DNA of 64,000 nt from Mercenaria mercenaria (Eukaryota; Mollusca; Bivalvia; Venerida; Veneridae). This document shows positions 10,888-22,600 of this stretch, one piece after another. The stretch lies in assembly GCF_021730395.1 (NCBI RefSeq), contig NC_069362.1:64187501-64251500 (forward strand), read 5' to 3'. Both the position numbers and the translations under genes were made by a program. Within the stretch, counting starts at the first letter, position 1. Each line of letters opens with the position of its first letter. The notes under the pieces were generated by a model, which worked only from the letters and a program-made list of their open reading frames with translations, ran no database searches and had not been told where the DNA came from.

Positions 10888-11753
10888 ATGGCGTAAGTAC
10901 ACAATTCTTTATTATTTTGTAAAGTAAATAATTTACGACAAAAGAATAGTTTCTGTGTTCATGTATTGTTCAGAAACAACGTGGCATATCCGCCATATTG
11001 GCTAACGGCCCGTTCAGAATGATTAATTTAGACATTTGCTTGATGCTTCGTTATGATTTGAAATTTAGTCTTTTCCTACTTGCTTCTTTATCCAGTTATG
11101 ATTGTGTGTAAATGTGAAATATTTTATATTTGACCCAAAGAAGAATGAATGGTGTACTCGATCATGAGGTTAGATACATGACCCCGAGTCACAAGGCCTA
11201 TACCCTAGTCATCAGGGTTAGGAGATTGGGGTTTGCCCTTATTAAAGTGGTCTCAAGCTCGGTGACTTTCCTTTACTATTGTTGTTCCAAATAGGATAAC
11301 CGTGCTACTTTAGAATTTCCACTTTCTATATTTAAGTAAGAATCCCCTGAGCCAGCAGTCGGGAATGTGGTCAGTCTTAAGACGGCGCCCTCAAGACCTA
11401 GGAACAAATATTTGCAGCATATTAAAGCAGGTGCTTCCAAAGCAAATGGTTATTGTATGTCACTGGTGTAGAATACATATCCTCTATCATCACAGCATTA
11501 AGTCTACAACATATGGCACATCTCAGCACTACATAATAGTACATTTTGAAAATTGTTAAAATTAAGTGTATTTAGTAGTTCATTGGTGACATTGTCATAC
11601 ATTTTTTATTGCAGGTCCTTTCACCATATCCTATTCCTGGCATTTGCCAAATTTGAAAGTCAAACAAACATAGAGCAAGATGGAGTTCACGGACCAACAA
11701 ATGAACTTCCTGGAGGATACGTTTGGTCTGTCGGCAGACTTGTTTGCCGATGA
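10888..11753 (+). promoter_or_regulatory. ATF4: ATF4 uORF2, spliced and overlapping the main start
   Basis: The ATG at 10888 (A at -3, G at +4) is split by an intron: exon 1 ends at 10892 before GTAAGT, and exon 2 starts at 11615 after ATTGCAG. The joined frame (MASFHHILFL...GRLVCR) has 47 codons and stops at 11753, 74 nt inside the ATF4 coding sequence in another frame. This is the inhibitory uORF layout of ATF4, in which eIF2 phosphorylation lets ribosomes bypass uORF2. The splice call rests on consensus sites and on the fit of the layout. Confidence 0.82.
10893..11614 (+). other. ATF4 intron 1
   Basis: GTAAGT..TTGCAG intron within uORF2. Contains a CCGCCATATTGG stretch (10990-11001) resembling a YY1 site. 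No other coding signal. Confidence 0.7.
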
Positions 11754-11863
11754 CCTGGGTACTGATGGCAGCATTCTTGATCTGGGCCTAGATGGGGGTC
11801 TTAAACATCAAACTGCTGCCCAGGAGTCGCTAGAGGACTTGCTTCTTGCAGATTCTCATGCAG
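11680..11863 (+). CDS. ATF4: ATF4 coding exon 2 (start exon)
   Basis: 61 codons plus one base, ending SHA before donor GTATTA. The first 74 nt also encode the end of uORF2. Confidence 0.9.
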
Positions 11864-13063
11864 GTATTAATATCTATGATTCTATTTATATTATTTTGGT
11901 ACAGAAACTAGGCCTCTTCATTTTTGTGTATATATTACAGATAGGTTATTTCATAGAGACTGTTTGAACTTAATTTCTATGCATTTTCACTTGAAAAGGT
12001 TGAATACTATTACTAGTGAACTTGGATCTTTAGTGAATATAATCACTATCTTTGTTATTGTGTCTGTTTTTTAGTTACCCATTTCCTGAAGTAATATGAC
12101 ATTTTTTCAGACTCTTTTGGAGAAGAATGGATGGAAACGGTGGATTTCCAAAACCTCCTCAACTCTGACAGCAGCAGTGGGATTGGTCCCACTGTAGTGA
12201 AAGTTGAAAAACAAGAGCCTCGCAAAGAGGGGATGAAACAGGCTGCATTTGAGCTACTGAAGGCACTTTTGACCGGACAGCAGCCAGCTAAGACCGAACT
12301 GTCGCTAGATTTGATGCAGCCTATAGAGCAAGTTGAAACCCCGTCTGTAATTTCTCCAGCTGCAGAGGTCCCAGATATAGACTTTCCAGGCTATGACAGT
12401 CTGAACACTTTACTTGGAGGTGTTGATAATCAAGTCATCCATTCTTTTGAAGACTTGATTCAACCAGAAATATCATTGGACAATGGGGATGTAATTGAAA
12501 TTCTACCTGTACATTCTGGTCAAAATTTATTGTTCAACTCTGTATCATCACTGGAGGACTCTGTTGTTGTTTTACATGAAGATTCCTTTAATGTTGAAAA
12601 TCAGGATGCAAGTTCACCATTGAGTAACGCCGATATTGAATCAGTCTTGTCTTCAAGTCCCACCTCACCGGCAGAGACATGCCATGACATTACCACAGTT
12701 GATTCAAGTTGTCTTAGTGACAGTAATATGTCAAGTACTGCTAAAAGTATTCAAGTGTCAAGTGAGGACTTTACTAAACTTAAATCAAAAAGCAAGAAAG
12801 TAAAAACTAAATCAAGTCCATATGATTCAGATAATAGTCCAGTTTCTGACAAAAGGTTGAGAAAGAAAATGCAAAACAAGAATGCAGCCACTCGGTATCG
12901 AGAAAAGAAACGTCATGAAAAGGAAACATTGCAGGAACAGGAAGTTCGTCTCTCCGATAAAAATAAGGAACTGCGTGAAAAGGTTGAATCATTACAGCGC
13001 GAAATTCTGTACATGAAAGAACTGATGAATGAAATAAACAAAGCAAAACAATCTAAAATATAA
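11680..13063 (+). CDS. ATF4: ATF4-family bZIP transcription factor
   Basis: 378 residues in two coding exons (11680-11863, 12111-13063) joined through a split Asp codon. Nuclear activator of the integrated stress and amino-acid response, binding C/EBP-ATF elements as a bZIP dimer. The C-terminus shows the basic region (about 309-330) with NKNAATRYREKKR, very close to vertebrate ATF4, and a zipper with Leu/Met/Ile at 335, 342, 349, 356, 363 and 370. The N-terminal half is acidic (LEDTFGLSADLFADD, SFGEEWMETVDF), as in ATF4 activation domains. DSSSG (81-85) resembles the serine-rich beta-TrCP degron region. The start has A at -3 and G at +4. Translation is probably controlled by uORF1 and uORF2. 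ATF5 is the alternative label, since invertebrates usually have one ATF4/5 gene. Confidence 0.93.
12111..13063 (+). CDS. ATF4: ATF4 coding exon 3 (bZIP exon)
   Basis: Starts after TTTTTTCAG; the split codon gives Asp followed by SFGEEW. Carries the bZIP and stop TAA at 13061-13063. An AATAAA motif overlaps the stop region (13063-13068). Confidence 0.93.
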
Positions 13064-13214
13064 ATAAATATTGAGAGAGACCTTGTTTTGTGTTCCTGCA
13101 ATATCGATTTTTATCATATGTTCAGTCATTGTACATATTCATCTCGTCTTTATTTATGTCTTCTAGATGAACAATTAAAAGTGACAAATGCTGTTTTGTT
13201 TTGTACACTCCCTT

Positions 13215-13378
13215 GATTTGTTTTGGGTTTAACACGTTTTCAACAGTAATTTAGTTATGTAATGGCTGGCAGTTAACCCAACCAGTGTTCCTGGATTTTT
13301 TACCAGTACAAACCTTGTCTGTAACTGCCAACCAGAAATGGAGGACGAATGATTTCAGACACAATGTCTTTCAAATTT
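13215..13378 (-). mobile_element. Truncated SINE (tail half)
   Basis: Minus-strand copy of the SINE that is complete at 36492-36781. Both share 'ggttaa.tgcc', 'tgtactggta' and the tail 'gttaaacccaaaacaaa'-type end. The tRNA-like head is missing. It lies in or just after the ATF4 3' UTR. Confidence 0.75.
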
Positions 13379-13381
13379 TTA

Positions 13382-13900
13382 TTAGCTCACTTGTCACCTA
13401 GTGACAAGGTGAGCATTGTGATCGTCTGTCGTCTGTTCACAATTTCTTGTGAACACAAAAAAGAGACCACATTTTGTAATGGATTTTAAACTTCCACACA
13501 ACTTGTTTAGTGACAAGGTGAGCGTTCGTGATCGTCTGTTGTCTGTTTACAATTTTTTGTGAACACAAAAGAGACCACATTTTGCAATTGATTTTAATCA
13601 AACTTGCACACAACTTGTATTGGCCTAATATCTCTGTTCCTTTGGAAAACTGGCTAGATCCCATCATGGGTTCTAGAGTTAGGGCCCATTAAATTGGCAA
13701 AATTTTATGATACAGACTTGCACAGTGATCTCTAGGCCATTTCAAAACTGGGTACATGGGGTCAAAAACTAGGTCACAGGTTAAATCAAAGGAAAAGCTT
13801 ATCACCCTAGAGGCCACATTTATGACCCTATCTTGTGAAACTTTGAATGTTATCTTGATATTAAAGGCCAAATTTAACAGGTGAGCAATACAGGGTTCAG
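13382..13900 (+). mobile_element. Pearl/Helentron-like fragment
   Basis: Begins with a hairpin (AGCTCACTTGTCAC / GTGACAAGGTGAGC, 13384-13414) followed by 'gtgatcgtctgtcgtc', then two or three degraded core copies. A second partial start occurs near 13510. Confidence 0.65.
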
Positions 13901-15050
13901 TATATGGGCATTTCATCCTAAAATTCAGGGGCTATGGACGACTGCCCAAGAATATAAAGTTGCATACATTGGAATTTGCTTTTCTGGCCACCTATCTCGA
14001 TCAATCCGAAGTGTTGGAACAAAAAATTATCTTTGTGTTAAAAATCCAGTACCTGTGCCAAAGAAGTTGAAATCAACTATTCATAGAACATTGTAGCATC
14101 AATAGAAGGTCTCGCAAATTTATAATATGCACGTTTTGAAAAAAAACAGAAGTATTGTGTGAGGCGTCTCTATAGCCAAGGTTTTACCCTTTTTTTATGT
14201 TCAGAGCAGAACTTAATAAGGGGTGGGGTGGGGGTCACAACAGGTCTCCTTGAGATGAGCTAAAAAAAACTTAAAATAACTTTTAAAACAAAAAAATAGT
14301 CTCCAATGGCTTTCGTGCAAGAATTGTAAAATGTCACCTATTAAGTTGCCATTACACCAGGGAAAAATCACTGAACCATAACATTCCAACTTTATATTTG
14401 GCTTGGCTTGAGTTTGGTGGAACTCAGACCAGTGCTATAAGAGAAGTAGCACATGTGAAAGAATTTGACAAATCAAGGGTCATAACTCTGCTGAAAATCA
14501 CTGAACCGGAACATGCCAAGATAAGTATATATAACTACAGTAAGAAAATCTGCCTAATCATGAAAGAGAAGTCGATATAAAATTTGACGAATAAAGGGCC
14601 GTAACTCTCCTGAAACAAACGGGAACATGCCCATGACATAATCACTAAAGTTTGGTTTAATTCCTCCAGGTGGTACTGGAGCAGTTGCCATAACTCGCTG
14701 CAAAGCACTAAACCAAAAACATGCAAATATGCACAGTGATGCTTGGCACTGCACTCCAGTTTGATTAAAGGCCATAACTTAAAATAAAATAATCATAAAG
14801 TCAGAAAATGCGAATAACATGCACAACTAGGTCTGGCAATGATCCCTCTTGTGAAGTTTGGTGTAAATCCATCCAGTGATGGAGGAGTTGCATGGTCCAG
14901 ACAAACTTTGTTACATACAGACAGACAGCACTTAATCAGTACGTCTCCCGCACTATATATGGGAGAAATAATGAACTGCTTTGTTTATGTTCACCATAGT
15001 TTCTCGGAAGCAAGGTCCTAAGGCTGTGGTCCTCCTCAGGTGAGCAACTC
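13901..15050. other. Intergenic, degraded repeat sequence
   Basis: Between ATF4 and COX10. 14230-14270 ends like the pearl family ('gatgagctaaaa'). 14330-14960 has three loose repeats of 'cataactc..ctgaaa..cactgaacc..aacatgcca'. No gene recognised. Confidence 0.45.
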
Positions 15051-15080
15051 GGGGGAGGGGGGGGGGGGGGGGGGGGGGGG
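15051..15080 (+). repeat. Poly-G run (24 consecutive G)
   Basis: GGGGGA followed by 24 uninterrupted G, then CCC. It could form G-quadruplex; its exact length is likely to vary and is prone to sequencing error. Confidence 0.8.
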
Positions 15081-17095
15081 CCCAATTTGGTCTCTTGTTT
15101 GCTTGTTCCCTCTCTTTATCAATAATTGTATAGTCATTCTCAATCTGCACCCCCACAGCAAAGTAATTTACAGATTTCTTTTGGGTTTTTTTTATGTCTC
15201 GATTTACACCACAATTCATTGTGAAAATTTCTTTGCAAATGGTGGCTATGTATATATTGGGGCTACTTCTAACAATACACTTGAACTGCTACAGCAAATA
15301 TCTCAACGCCTAAAATATTTGTAAGGGTTTATGATTTACCTTTGATCAAACTGCTTGGAGGAATATGGACCGATTTGTCAAAAGGGACTTTTTATCTCAC
15401 AACTCAATCCAATTCTGCACAACCATTCAGAATAACAAGGACGTGTGCCAGATATGACCTTATACAACAAACCTTCACTAAGAACACCATTTTACCTAAA
15501 ACCTTTGCCTTTCTTTCTATACCTCTGCAAGTATGTTGGAGTATACCTTAGATTTTTTACAGCAGATGCATATTGGTAAATGCTATTGAAGAATACAGAT
15601 TGAACCTTTTCATTCTAATGTGGTGTTTTAAAATTTTTGGGGCAAAGTATTGTTTTTGTACAGTTGTCTGTCTATCCATCTCCAAATTGTACTTCCTGTG
15701 AATTCAGCCTGGTGGTCCAAAGGCCAAATTGATAGGAAAACTGGGCTTTAAAGAAAATACTGCATGATTTTATCCAAAGTGTTGAGTATAATTGCAGTTT
15801 GAATGTCGACCTGCAGTTTAGCCAGCCTAAAGGTCTTATTCTCATCTTTTCAAAAAATAGAATTGTTGCTCTACTTCGCACAATCAGAATGTAGCTTTCA
15901 GCCAGGATAGATACTACAGCTTTCAGTAATGCTGGGTCAAAGGTCATACTTGCAGGTCAAAGATCAGACAGACAATTTATATATTTCATACCATTCCTTA
16001 TGTCCTTATACTGTTGTGTGACATTCCTATCTATTGATTATGCATTCAGCAAATTCTTGATATTCTTGTGGATTTATTTCCATTTCTCAAATATTAAAGA
16101 GGGAACTTTCTCACATGCAACAGATGCTGAGAACAAAATTAATGAGATATCTGAAATTTTTTTGCTTTTTCATGATATACCAGCTATTTCATATGTATGA
16201 GCAAGTCGCTGTTACTGGTCGTTTAGTTTCTGATGGTGTGGATTTGCCGAACAAAAGCACATGAAAAATCAACAGACTGGAACCCAGGCTACTGAAAAGC
16301 ATAAAATTTGTTATTCCTTATTCGATGTAACTTGATTAGTAACACTGGGAGCCTTCTTCAATCAGACTTGTACACAATAATAACACAAAAAGCAAGGTTT
16401 GTTTAATTTTCATTTCCAAAATAATTTTGCCAATATGCTTCATTTCTAGGTGGTATATAATTCCTCCAGGAACGTTCCTGTGTGGTGTCATTTGTATCAT
16501 TTAAAGTATCAACAAACAAAGCAACAGTATATGACAGAGTTTATTGATAAAACAGTCGTGTAGATTTTTAAAACAGTTTTGGTGTTAATATATGTTTGTT
16601 ACATTCTATTTATTTTTTCACACTGACCAGGTAACATTTCTTATGCAAAAGTCATTCACAAAATATCAAGCATCATTTTTAAAAATACTTAAACAAATCA
16701 ACCCTTTTAGCCAACCTTTATTTGGAAAATAACTGGTCATCCAGACGAAATATTTACAAGTTAACAACTGCCAGTTTTTCAACTGTCAGCTATATTTACG
16801 TAACAAATAAAAGTTCATGTTAGGGTTTCTCCATAGAATTGCATGCATTTCCAACTTTAACAAGGCAGTCTGATAGACAGCTATATCCACCGCCGCTGTT
16901 CTGGATAGTGAAAGGGTTGATGGTATTGGGAGGAAGCACTGACATTGTTAAGTATATTTTATAGTCCATGTATGACGTCGTCAATGAATTTGAAAATCCT
17001 TCAAGAGGTTTAGGAGATACAGAGTGAGCACAAATGGAAGGCTCAAACCTTTGACTTCGAGCTGTGAGCTTGCGTCGACATGACTGACTCATGAG
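15081..17095. other. Intergenic, nothing recognised
   Basis: Short open frames only, none with recognisable similarity. 15640-15980 has a mollusc-style dispersed repeat flavour ('ggtcaaaggtcatacttgcaggtcaaagatcagacagac'). Confidence 0.4.
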
Positions 17096-17395
17096 TTCTG
17101 CACATCGTCTTGATGAGGTCATCTTTGACTAAAGTTTCATGAAAATCTTTCAAGGGGTTTAGGAGATACAGAGCGGACCATTTGCACATCGTCTTGATGA
17201 GGTGATAATTTGACTAAAGTTTCATGAAAATCTTTCAAGGCGTTTAGGAGATACAGAGCGGACCATTTGCACATCGTCCTGATGAGGTGATCATTTCACT
17301 AAAGTTTCGTGAAAATCCTTCATGTTACAAACGGATGGACAGAAGGATGGAGACCATTCCTATAATCCCCTACCACTTGTGGCAGGGGATTAATA
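17096..17395. repeat. ~83 bp tandem repeat with terminal hairpin
   Basis: Three copies of 'acatcgtcttgatgaggt..atttgactaaagtttcatgaaaatc' start near 17101, 17183 and 17268. They end in 'ggacagaaggatgg' and a hairpin (ATCCCCTACCAC / GTGGCAGGGGAT, 17367-17392). Same plan as the other core-repeat elements but a distinct family. Confidence 0.65.
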
Positions 17396-17741
17396 AAATT
17401 TAAGAGCATTGAGATATCTACCTCTTGAAATTACAGATTTTTAATTCCTAATACATAGTGCTACAAAATAACACAAAATTATCCATTTTGGGGCAGTAGT
17501 ATGTTAACACTATGACAAGGAATGTGCATATATAAAAAGATGTTTTAACAGTATGAGAGCATGAATCTCTCTCTTAACACATGTTTACTCTCCTGTACAC
17601 CCTGGAAAAGTGACAAGAACGACAGTTTAATGCTAGAATAAATATTTTATACAGAAACTGTTAACTAGAAATTTTGTAAAACATAAATGTACAGTGGTTC
17701 AAGGCATGATGACAGCTGATGTACCAACATACAAAGCTATT

Positions 17742-17842
17742 TGAGCCGCGCCATGAGAAAACCAACAATGCGGATGCGCAGGCTGGTCTGGATCCATGCT
17801 GGTCGCAAACCCACTATGTTGGTTTTCTCATGGCAAGGCTCA
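17742..17842. mobile_element. Foldback MITE, internally deleted copy
   Basis: Ends TGAGCCGCGCCATGAGAAAA and TTTTCTCATGGCAAGGCTCA are inverted repeats. The core 'gcaggctggtctggatccat' matches one arm of the palindromes at 59553 and 60535. Confidence 0.75.
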
Positions 17843-18119
17843 TTTATTCTTCTGTTATATAAAAGGGCATAAATAGAAGTTGTTATCAAGACTGATTCAC
17901 AGGTGAACCCTCAATAAACTGAAAGAACAACTGGTACACACAATATATATGTTAACTAAAGTTAATAAATAATCTTGAATTTGTTAACAATATAAATAAT
18001 GGATGCCTATAGAAAAACAGATTGAAATTATTTTCTAAATGAAAATACAAATTTAAGCTCCTCTGTTCAGTTTTCTCTCCACCATTAAGTGACCCCATTT
18101 CTTGTCACTGTACATGATT

Positions 18120-18470
18120 TCATGCAACATAAACTTTTAAGCACTTTAGGTGTATTTTTCACCAAGTCAAGGAACATAACACTGGTCTAGCTAAATGAAA
18201 TCTAACAACACCCTATGTGCACAACTTCACTTGCTGAATAATATTCCTGTAATGCAACAAAATCCTAGGTCAAACACTTTTTGACATACATGCAACAAGT
18301 TTTAAGCCCTTGCATATTTTTGACTAAGTCGAAGGCCATAAATCTGGTATGGCTGTTTGAGATCCCAATAAAAACGCCTGGTGCACAACTTCACATGCTG
18401 AATAACAGTTCCGGTAGCTCTGATAACTGGGTCAAATTAAAATATGCATGACACAATTTGAATGGATGGG
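18120..18470. repeat. Dispersed repeat also present at 21780-22010
   Basis: Shared blocks are 'gcaca.cttcacatgctgaataa', 'tttttgactaagtc.a.g.cataa' and 'caagttttaagcac'. Two loose tandem copies here. Family not recognised. Confidence 0.5.
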
Positions 18471-19181
18471 GGTGGGGAGGGCTAAATTATGTGGTCAGAT
18501 GCTGGCTACTAGTTAAATATACAAGTGTTTAACAGTTACAAAGAAACTGAAAGGCCGACCTTGGCATCATATTAATTTGTCTAGTCTCTGTAAACAAAAT
18601 GTGGGAACATTTAGGCCTGTAATCAGAGTGACTGTATGAATTTCCAAAGATGCATGACACAGACGCAGTAACTCCCCACCACTCTAGTCCTTCAAATTGT
18701 CGAAATATAACTTGACATGGAAGTTTTGATTATATCAAATACATGTTATGAATTTTGTAAAACACTGTAACATGTGATGGCGAAGAAAGACAACTTTTGC
18801 ATCAGTTATCAATATTGCATGCTTACATTTAACACTATTAAATGTTTCTGAGAAAATTAACTTTAAAAGCTTCAGATAGTACATTGTTGCTTTGATAAAA
18901 AAAAAGTGTCTAAAGTATGAATAGGTTTTATAGTAAATCACTGATTTCATAAGCATGTGTGTAATTATTCGGCTTTCCAGTACTATGCCTATAAAACCAC
19001 GGAATTCCGGTTTAAATCATCATCTGTAACTCAATGTTATATATTTTTTGTAAGATTTCATTAACATGTACACATCTCTGCAGGGTAAGTCCAATCTATA
19101 ATTTTGCATATTTTTGCTCACCAAATATGGCTGCTTCTGAGACACAACAGAAAGACAGTTGCTTTAACACTTTGATTGTGA
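18471..19181. other. Downstream flank / probable 3' UTR of COX10
   Basis: AT-rich; no coding signal. The polyadenylation position could not be chosen among several TTTATT motifs (AATAAA on the minus strand). Confidence 0.45.
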
Positions 19182-19618
19182 TCAAGTCACTGATATCAGA
19201 TTTTTAAATGATTGTAATAATTGCCAATTTTCACTGTTGTTATCACGTCCACTTTTCTTGCCAATGAGCATCAGTATCATGAGTGCAGGTATATGCACTA
19301 ATGTAAAGCGGAAAAGTCTTCTTGATGAATTGCTATCACCTTTTCTGTAAAAGTTCCAGGCTAGGTAAGCTAGCCAGACATTGAGTGGCAGTGAATCGAC
19401 AGCAAATGTCCAGGTTGTTAGATGTACGAGGGGAGCTGCGCTACACAGTCCTATCATGCCTATACTGTATCTAAGAGCTACACGCTTACATAGCTCTGGT
19501 CGTACTACACTCGCCATTCTGTATCCGCCTCTAGAATAGTCAGGACGTAGATTCCAGCTTAATGCATTAAAGTGAGGGAACTGCCAGGCATATAGAATAG
19601 CTCCTAATAACAAAGCTC
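19182..19618 (-). CDS. COX10: COX10 exon 6 (last)
   Basis: Begins after TTTTACAG with [16 protein letters not shown], includes [11 protein letters not shown], and ends ...KNLISVT stop. About the family's usual C-terminal length. Confidence 0.95.
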
Positions 19619-22600
19619 CTGTAAAACAATGATGGTAAAATGAGTTAACCATGTTTACTTTTCGGTAAACTAAGATGTTAATCTAATTAAATTTATATAC
19701 TGGTAGGTTACCTGAATTAAATACATTTATCTATTCTCAGATTATTGTATGCCTATGAAACTAAACAGGCTACTAAATGCAACTTATTAATTAGTTCAAG
19801 ACTAAGTCGCTTCTATGTAAGAATCTTTCCAGTATAATGCAGGTCGGAATATTCAGCTCAAGGTTATCTGTTTAGGTGACAAGGTATGCCAAGTTACTGT
19901 GACATAAATATTTTCATCTACAACTACAACCAATTTATTATCAAAAATATTCTTTTACTTGCATACTGTATTCTAGAAATTGTACAAGAAATAATTCTGT
20001 GCTGTATATAACAAAAGCTTCAGTGTTAGGGAAAACTTAGTTTAATGTTTCTACTCTCATAATGTTTTCTGACTTCTTAAACCTACCAAATAGTATGCAG
20101 AATGTCAAAATGCCGGGAGAATTGGGTTATAACTTGGTTAGTATTTCTAACTGCTTCATTTCTGCTTACTTCTGATGTAAAGCACTAGCAAAAGAATATA
20201 GATTATTGCAGTATTGGTTGGTTGGTGTGTTCATGTTTGAACTGCATTAACTTGCAAATCCTTAGGTATTCACTGAAAGTAATTTATCACCAGATGAGCA
20301 TATTGTAGGGTAGCAATATACAGATCTTCAAAAGAGACAAGAGGACCATCGTTGCTCTAAGTCTTTAACCTGAAACTGACTATTTATCAAGCAGATCATG
20401 AGAAGAAGTTGTTTATAGTTATCTTCTATTTTTAGCTGTAGCAGCCCTAAAAGGGCCAAAAGCCCCCATTTGATAGACCTGAGAGACGACCTTATCATGA
20501 TCTTACAGATAAAGTTGGATGAAGATCCATCGAGTGGTTCATGAGAAGATGTTTAAAGGTTTTTTCTATGTTTACCTCTAGTGGTTCCTTAAAGGGGCCA
20601 AGTGCCCCAATTTGCATAAAATTGGGAGAAGACCCTATAATGATGCTATAATAATGAGACCAAATTTGATGAAGATCCATCAGGTGGTTCATTAGAAGAA
20701 GTCATTCAAAGGCGTTTCTACTTTTAACTCTAGCTGCCCCTAAAAGGGGCCAAGTGTCCTCATTTGAACAAATAAGAGCAGGGACAGTGCGAAGATGCTA
20801 CAGAACAAGTTTTGTGATATTCTGACTAGTAGTGTCTGAGGTGAGGATGTCTATGTAAATTGTGGATGCCGAACCATCCACACAAACTATTGCCTCACCC
20901 TGAACCATCAGTTCATTCAGGTAATCTAAAAATGTGCCAGGTAAACAGTTGGGATTACCTTAAGCATGTATTACTGGATACAAAAATGTGACATGTTTCC
21001 CTGATTTTACACCCACTCATCTTTGTGCATGAACTGATAAGTTATATTTCTTGCAAACAAGAGTTTCCAATGCTTTCCATGTTACTGTTTTAACAGTTAC
21101 CTACAAGTAATGAAAGATTCTTAAATTCTGAACGAGTGGTTGAACAAGACTGGTAATTATGACAGATTACTTACCTGGTTCCAGCATTCCTGTGCATGCT
21201 GTCCATCCCATCATTGGAGGTATAGCCCCAACAATGGAACCAACCCAGGTATTTAATATACTGTATCTCTTCATTGGTGTATAAACCAGTGTGTACAGAC
21301 CAAGGTTAAACGCTCCAAGAGTCGCAGTCAGAGGGTTCACACCGAGGGTGAGGATCACCAGTCCTGTTGACCCAGTTATCACAGCAAATGTTACAGCATG
21401 CAGCGGACTGTAATATCAGAAATATCATATCAACTTCAAGTTTAGTACTGTATCTTGTTTTAACCTACATTTTTGTCTTGTTTGTAAAAGAAATCAGACA
21501 TGGATGATTTAAATGAGAATAAGGTTTATGTTGGCAAAATGAAACCTGAAATTTTAAGTTTCGTTATTGTTGGGTGGGTTTAAAGTCACACTAACATAGT
21601 TTAGGTAATATTGCAGCTTTAACCCAGAAATTTGCCCACTGGGCTTAGGTACTCACTGGATGTCTGTCTGTAGTACACTGGTGCCCCAATGCAAGACTAA
21701 GTAAACACAAGATAAAAAAAAAGTTTTTTGTAGGGGTGGGTCGCAGTAAGAGGGGTTAAACCACAAATAAAACCCCAGGTGAAAATTTCATATGCTGCAC
21801 AAGTTCACTACTGCACAACATTGGTATAGAGTTTCATGACTCCCGATCAAATACTGTTCAAGATATGCGGAACATATTAAATGCACATTTTTGACTATGT
21901 CAAGAACCATAATCATAACTCTTTGTCTTGCAGAGTGAAATCAAAATCTCAGGTGTAAAAACTCACATGCTGAATAATATTCCTATTTAGTTGTGTACCT
22001 AGTGTGGGATTTTCACTCAGCCGGACCAGTATTATGGTTCTTCACTTACTGTAGTAAAAAGTATGCATAGCCTTAAAAGGTTCTTGTTGCATTATGCAAC
22101 TTGCATATATCTCAAAATTTATTTAAAATCGGGCTACCAGTTTCATACAACAATATTTCTACAGTTTCCACTAAGTACATACATGTATATGGAAAAGTGA
22201 ATATGCCCCCGCCAGCCATGTTTTTCAATGAATCGAAATTATTTTTGGTAGAGGGTTACATAAAAACCCTTTTGTCAAAATCGGACTACCAGTTTAGAGG
22301 GAGATGTCGATTAAAGAATTTTCTCTTTCTAGCTCTGGCTATGTGCTGTGCAACAATGTGGAATGGTTTGAACAACTTGAACAACCACCCAAGGAAACTC
22401 TGGGCCAAGTATCATTGACTTTACCACACGGTTTCAGAGGAGATGTCGTTTGAGGAAAAGTGTGGACAGACAGACAGTGAGAGATCACAATAGCTCACCA
22501 AAGCACTTTGTAAATGTATTTGTACTGTGTAGTAAAAAATTTGCATCAACTTTTCAGTGACCTGATTTTATTTTATTAAGTAAGAACTGGCTTTATTAGC

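Noticed and set aside
19182-19652. ATG at 19652 as a start of a separate protein
   Set aside because: The frame upstream of 19618 is intron ending in TTTTACAG; the protein continues COX10 in phase.
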